Below, one piece after another: positions 43,214-46,303 of a stretch of DNA of 46,303 nucleotides. Location of the stretch: the NCBI RefSeq assembly GCF_009377205.1, contig NZ_VJZE01000018.1:1-46303 (forward strand), in the 5' to 3' direction. This stretch comes from Streptomyces phyllanthi (GTDB lineage: Bacteria; Actinomycetota; Actinomycetes; Streptomycetales; Streptomycetaceae). Numbering within the stretch: position 1 is the stretch's first letter; each line of letters starts with the position of its first letter. The position numbers and the translations under genes were made by a program. The notes under the pieces were generated by a model. It searched no databases and was not told the origin of the DNA. It worked only from the letters and a program-made list of their open reading frames with translations.

Positions 43214-43374
43214 CGGCACATCCCCCTTTTGCCTGGTGCCCCTTACGGCACCGAACGTCGGGAGTGTGCGCCTGTTCGAGGCCGGGGTACAGACATCGGC
43301 GGACCCTTGTTGCAGTCTTGATGCGGATGGACGCTGTCAGGCCGGGACAGGCCGGCCGTTGCGCCGACGGACCG

Positions 43375-43593
43375 TCAACTGTCATACGCCGCCGAGACGT
43401 ACACCGTGCGCGGCGGGAGGTATTCGATCACCATCACCACCGTGCCCGGCTCGATGCGGTCCTTCGCGGAGGCGGGATACGCCAGGAAGTGCTCGGCGCC
43501 GCCGCGCACACGCAGGATCACCTCGCCGACGAGCCCGGGACCGACCGCACCGGTCACCCGTCCCATCAGCCCGACCATCGACGCTTCGTCCAT
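43375..43593 (-). CDS. Small NfeD-like/OB-fold protein
   Basis: A 72-aa protein reading MDEASMVGLMGRVTG, GLVGEVILRVRGGAEHFLAY, and GTVVMVIEYLPPRTVYVSA. The pattern of a small beta-barrel starting GxxGxV and ending with a regulator-of-value segment resembles the C-terminal OB-fold of NfeD proteins. It lacks membrane segments. It precedes the flotillin gene on the same strand, the normal NfeD/flotillin pairing, which supports the assignment. Similarity is short and the call is moderate. Confidence 0.7.
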   Translation of the reverse strand: MDEASMVGLMGRVTGAVGPGLVGEVILRVRGGAEHFLAYPASAKDRIEPGTVVMVIEYLPPRTVYVSAAYDS

Positions 43594-43634
43594 GGTCACA
43601 GCGTACGGGCGGAACGCCGTCGTACGAATGCGCG

Positions 43635-45059
43635 TCACGCCGCCGGTGAGTTCGCCGCGGCCCGCCGCGACGGCCACACCTCGTACCACCGCCGGTCCGC
43701 CTCCAACTGCGCGGCCAGCGACACGAGGAGAGGTTCACTGTGGGCCGGGCCGAGCAACTGGGCGCCGACGGGCAGCCCTTCGCCGACGAAACCGGCCGGG
43801 ACGTTCACCCCGGGCCAGCCCAGGACGTTCCACGGCCAGGCGTACGGGCAGGCCGCGATCATGGCCCGGTCGGTGGCGAGCCCGCCCAGGGAGAGCATGG
43901 AACCGATACGGGGCGGGGGAGCGGCCGTGGTCGGCGCGAGGATCACGTCGTACGTCTCGAAGAACGCGCCGATACGCCGGTGCAGGACCGCCTCGGCACG
44001 CCGGGCCGCCCGCAGCGGGTGCCCGCCGAGCAGCCGCCCGAGGCGGGCGGAGCCCAGGGTGCGCCGGTCGAGGAGCGTGGGGTGGGGTGCCTCGCTGACC
44101 CACTCCGCGAGCCCGGCCGTGGCCCGCGGGACGAAGGTCAGCCCGATCTGGCCGTACGGCGGGTCGGCCTCCTCCACGGTGTGCCCCAACGCGCTCAGTG
44201 TCTCGGCGAGTTCGACCACCCGGGCGCGGACCTCCGGTCGCAGCCGTGCGGGCAGCGCGGTGAACGGAGGCTTCAGGGACAGCGCGATCCTGAGCCGTCC
44301 GGGCTCGCGGCCCACCGCCTCCGAGGCGCGCACCGAGGGCGGCCGGTGCAGATCCCCCTTGTGGTTGCCGCTCGCGGCGTCCAGGAGCAGGGCCGCGTCG
44401 GCGACCGTGCGGGCGAGCGTGCCGTTGACCGTGATGCCCTGGAAGGACTCCGGGCGTGGCCAGGTCGAGATGCGCCCGCGCTGCGGCTTGATGCCGATGA
44501 GATGCGTCCAGGACGCGGGGATACGGACCGAGCCCGCGCCGTCCGAGCCCAGCGCGGCCGGCACCAGGCCCGCCGCGACCGCGGCCGCCGAGCCGCCGGA
44601 CGAGCCGCCCGGGGTGTGGCCATGGTGCCAGGGATTGCGGGTGGAGCCGAAGGCGGGCCCCTCGGTGAACGGCCACTGGCCGAGCTCACAGGTGTTGGTC
44701 TTGCCGACGACGATCGCCCCGGCCGCGCGCAGCCGCCGTACCGCCTCACCGTCCTCGGCGCGCGGCGGGAACTCCCCGGGACATCCGAACGCGGTGGGCT
44801 CGCCCGCGACGTCCATGTCGTCCTTCACCGCCACCGGCACCCCGAGCAGCGGCCGCCGCACCCCCGCGGCCAGCTCCTTGTCCGCCGCGTCGGCCTCCGC
44901 GAGCGCCGCCTCCCCGCGCACCCGGCGGAAGGCGTTGACCGTCGCCTGGGACGCCTCGATCCTGGCCAGTGCCCGCTCGACCAGCGCCCGTGACGTCACC
45001 TCCCCGTTGGCCAGCGCGCGAGCGCACTCCGCCAGACCCTCGGAACGGTCGGGAGCCAT
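43635..45059 (-). CDS. Amidase of the amidase-signature family
   Basis: A 474-aa hydrolase with the Ser-cisSer-Lys triad: Lys in GVPVAVKDDMDVAG, the Gly/Ser-rich signature HTPGGSSGGSAAAVAAGLVP, and the nucleophile region ALGSDGAGSVRIPASW. The family cleaves carboxamides and includes the GatA glutamyl-tRNA amidotransferase subunit, but no gatB/gatC partners adjoin it, and the Ala in SDGAGS (usually Gly) fits a stand-alone amidase. It begins 12 nt from the 5' end of an unusual purine-rich spacer and is preceded by a PucR-type regulator, which may control it. The substrate is unknown. Confidence 0.92.
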   Translation of the reverse strand: MAPDRSEGLAECARALANGEVTSRALVERALARIEASQATVNAFRRVRGEAALAEADAADKELAAGVRRPLLGVPVAVKDDMDVAGEPTAFGCPGEFPPRAEDGEAVRRLRAAGAIVVGKTNTCELGQWPFTEGPAFGSTRNPWHHGHTPGGSSGGSAAAVAAGLVPAALGSDGAGSVRIPASWTHLIGIKPQRGRISTWPRPESFQGITVNGTLARTVADAALLLDAASGNHKGDLHRPPSVRASEAVGREPGRLRIALSLKPPFTALPARLRPEVRARVVELAETLSALGHTVEEADPPYGQIGLTFVPRATAGLAEWVSEAPHPTLLDRRTLGSARLGRLLGGHPLRAARRAEAVLHRRIGAFFETYDVILAPTTAAPPPRIGSMLSLGGLATDRAMIAACPYAWPWNVLGWPGVNVPAGFVGEGLPVGAQLLGPAHSEPLLVSLAAQLEADRRWYEVWPSRRAAANSPAA

Positions 45060-45143
45060 ACGGGTACCTCCGGAAGGACGCTCAGTACGTTGCCCATGCC
45101 TGTGTCTACTGAACGGTAACGTCCCGGCGGGCGGCGCGGTAAG

Positions 45144-45188
45144 GGAGGCAAGGAAGGCAAGGAAGGTGAGAGAGGTGAGGGAGGCAAG
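45144..45188 (+). repeat. Purine-rich tandem repeat of 9-bp units
   Basis: Five units of about GGAGGCAAG (45144-45152, 45153-45161, 45162-45170, 45171-45179, 45180-45188) follow each other with one to three differences each. The tract is almost all purine on the plus strand and lies between the amidase and PucR-type genes. Confidence 0.8.
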
Positions 45189-45224
45189 GGACGGGGAAAC
45201 CCGGTGGGCACGACCGACGGTTCG

Positions 45225-46247
45225 TTACCCGCGTGCCAGTTGCCGCATGGCCAGGGCCAGCTGGAGTCGCAGGCGGCCCTGAGGGGTGCGCACCGGCCAG
45301 CCGAGAACCGACTCGGCGTGGACCAGCCGGTCCTGAAGCGTGGAGTGGTGGACGTTGACCTCGGCGGCCGCCGCGCGCAGGCTCGCCGTGGAGGCGACGG
45401 CGTGCAGGGTGACCAGCATCCAGGGGGCGTCGGCCACGGCGGTCTCGAGGGCGTGGACGTCGGGTGGCGGCTCGGCGCCCGGAACGACGAGCTCGGCGAG
45501 GAGGGCGAGGCCGCCGAGGTCGTCGGCGTGGACGACCCGTTGGCCCGGGTCCCGCGCGGTGCCCTCGGCGGTGAACCGCAGGGCGGTGCGGGCGGCGGTC
45601 CAGGAGCGGGGCAGGTCGAGCACGGGGACGGCGGGGCCGACCCCGAGGCGGCCGCCGGGCAGGCCGGTGTCGTCCGCCCGTCCCTCCCTGTGCACGGGCA
45701 GGATCCGGGGCCGGCCGTCGAGGGACGCGAGGGCACGCGCCCGCGTGGCGGGGTCGCCCGTGTCGAGGCCCAGGTGCCGGGCCGCGTGCAGCCGGGCCTG
45801 CTGGGTGGCGGTGGGGTCGAGAACCGTCTCCACGAGCGCCGGGTCGTCGGCCGTGGCGGCGGGCGCCCGGCCACGCGTGCGGTCCAGGACCAGCCGGATC
45901 GCGCCCGCGGCCCGCTCCAGGATCACCGCGTCGACCACGCTCGGCCCGGCCTCGGCGCGCTCCAGCCACAGGGCCGCCGTGCCACCCGGGGCCAGCGCCT
46001 CGGACGGCCACGCCGGATCCGGCGGTGCGTCCGCGTCCCGCCGGCTGCCGTCGGGCTCCACGCGGACATGCACCCGCCGCTCGGCGTCGACGAGCCGGGC
46101 CGGGCAGCCCGCCAGCACGGCGGCTCCCCGCACCAGCGCCTCCAGGCCGACCCGGGACTCGGCCAGCCGATCGAAGTAGGCGATGACGCGCACGGCGGCA
46201 CCGGCATCCGGGTCCAGTGCGGTCAGACGCCCGGCGAGCTCTCTCAT
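45225..46247 (-). CDS. PucR/CdaR-type transcriptional regulator
   Basis: A 340-aa regulator. The C-terminal helix-turn-helix VASTASLRAAAAEVNVHHSTLQDRLVHAESVLGWPV is the PucR-type domain. The middle is a GGDEF-like/sugar-diacid-recognition fold without enzyme motifs, and the N-terminal part (LAGRLTALDPDAGAAVRVIAYFDRL) resembles GAF-like sensory regions of streptomycete relatives. The start at ATG 46247 (MRELAGRLT) agrees with the usual beginning; ATG 46265 is also in frame and would add six residues. No strong ribosome site is seen for either. It may regulate the amidase downstream on the same strand. Confidence 0.85.
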   Translation of the reverse strand: MRELAGRLTALDPDAGAAVRVIAYFDRLAESRVGLEALVRGAAVLAGCPARLVDAERRVHVRVEPDGSRRDADAPPDPAWPSEALAPGGTAALWLERAEAGPSVVDAVILERAAGAIRLVLDRTRGRAPAATADDPALVETVLDPTATQQARLHAARHLGLDTGDPATRARALASLDGRPRILPVHREGRADDTGLPGGRLGVGPAVPVLDLPRSWTAARTALRFTAEGTARDPGQRVVHADDLGGLALLAELVVPGAEPPPDVHALETAVADAPWMLVTLHAVASTASLRAAAAEVNVHHSTLQDRLVHAESVLGWPVRTPQGRLRLQLALAMRQLARG

Positions 46248-46303
46248 AGGCCCATGGTGCGCCATACGACCGGTATTTCGCCCCCGCCGCCCCTACCCAT
46301 TCC

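Overview
The window is very GC-rich with nearly saturated G/C third codon positions. Its gene content points to a Streptomyces or a close actinomycete: an ergothioneine operon, MarR/GntR/LysR/PucR regulators, a DasR-like operator, a Crp-like GTG-N6-GNCAC site, lipoprotein-dependent sugar ABC genes and a 3Fe-4S P450 ferredoxin. I see no tRNA, rRNA, CRISPR array, transposase gene, or PKS/NRPS assembly line. It looks like a chromosomal accessory/catabolic stretch.

Layout. (1) 299-2401: secreted GH27 alpha-galactosidase with two carbohydrate-binding modules, closed by a strong terminator. (2) 2612-12355: a ring-oxidation cluster. It holds an SDR divergent from a MarR regulator, an orphan OmpR-type response regulator, then cytochrome P450, 3Fe-4S ferredoxin, ferredoxin reductase, a second SDR, a type I Baeyer-Villiger monooxygenase, and an SMP-30-like beta-propeller protein broken by a single-base frameshift in a C7 run. 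A 109-bp element with perfect 22-bp inverted ends sits on the stop codon of the broken gene. (3) 12484-14312: a LysR regulator divergent from an EamA exporter. (4) 14471-19827: a FadR-type GntR regulator and a tightly coupled operon. The operon encodes a GalB-like 4-oxalomesaconate hydratase, a CHA aldolase, a PrpF/GalD-type tautomerase and a VOC-fold (type I) extradiol dioxygenase. A convergent HSL-family esterase lies under a 19-bp-arm palindrome. This resembles a gallate meta-cleavage pathway in which the usual LigB-fold dioxygenase is replaced by a VOC enzyme, and it is the most novel-looking system here. (5) 19944-25147: a flavinylated electron-transfer module (ApbE, a protein with a duplicated FMN-binding domain, a ferric-reductase-like membrane flavoprotein) divergent from a two-component system. 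(6) 25215-25733: a second MarR paralogue carrying the same operator as the first.

(7) 26307-33357: a very large GAF/SpoIIE/HATPase sensor phosphatase followed by a ribose-type ABC transporter (ATPase, permease, binding lipoprotein). (8) 33393-35655: a HAD phosphatase, dodecin, and a solitary sugar-binding lipoprotein with a DasR-like operator. (9) 35713-40098: egtABCD for ergothioneine, transcribed leftward with 1-4 nt overlaps. (10) 40399-46247: a bacterial PARG-like protein with a small tandem repeat, a PemK/MazF-like protein, a flotillin and its NfeD-like neighbour, an amidase, and a PucR-type regulator.

How the parts may work together (inference): the P450 set could hydroxylate an alicyclic or terpenoid ring, an SDR would oxidise the alcohol to a ketone, the BVMO would convert the ketone to a lactone, and the damaged beta-propeller protein would have opened it. 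The second cluster would take a carboxylated catechol/gallate-like aromatic to pyruvate and oxaloacetate. All functional statements come from motif reading and gene order; no database search was possible.
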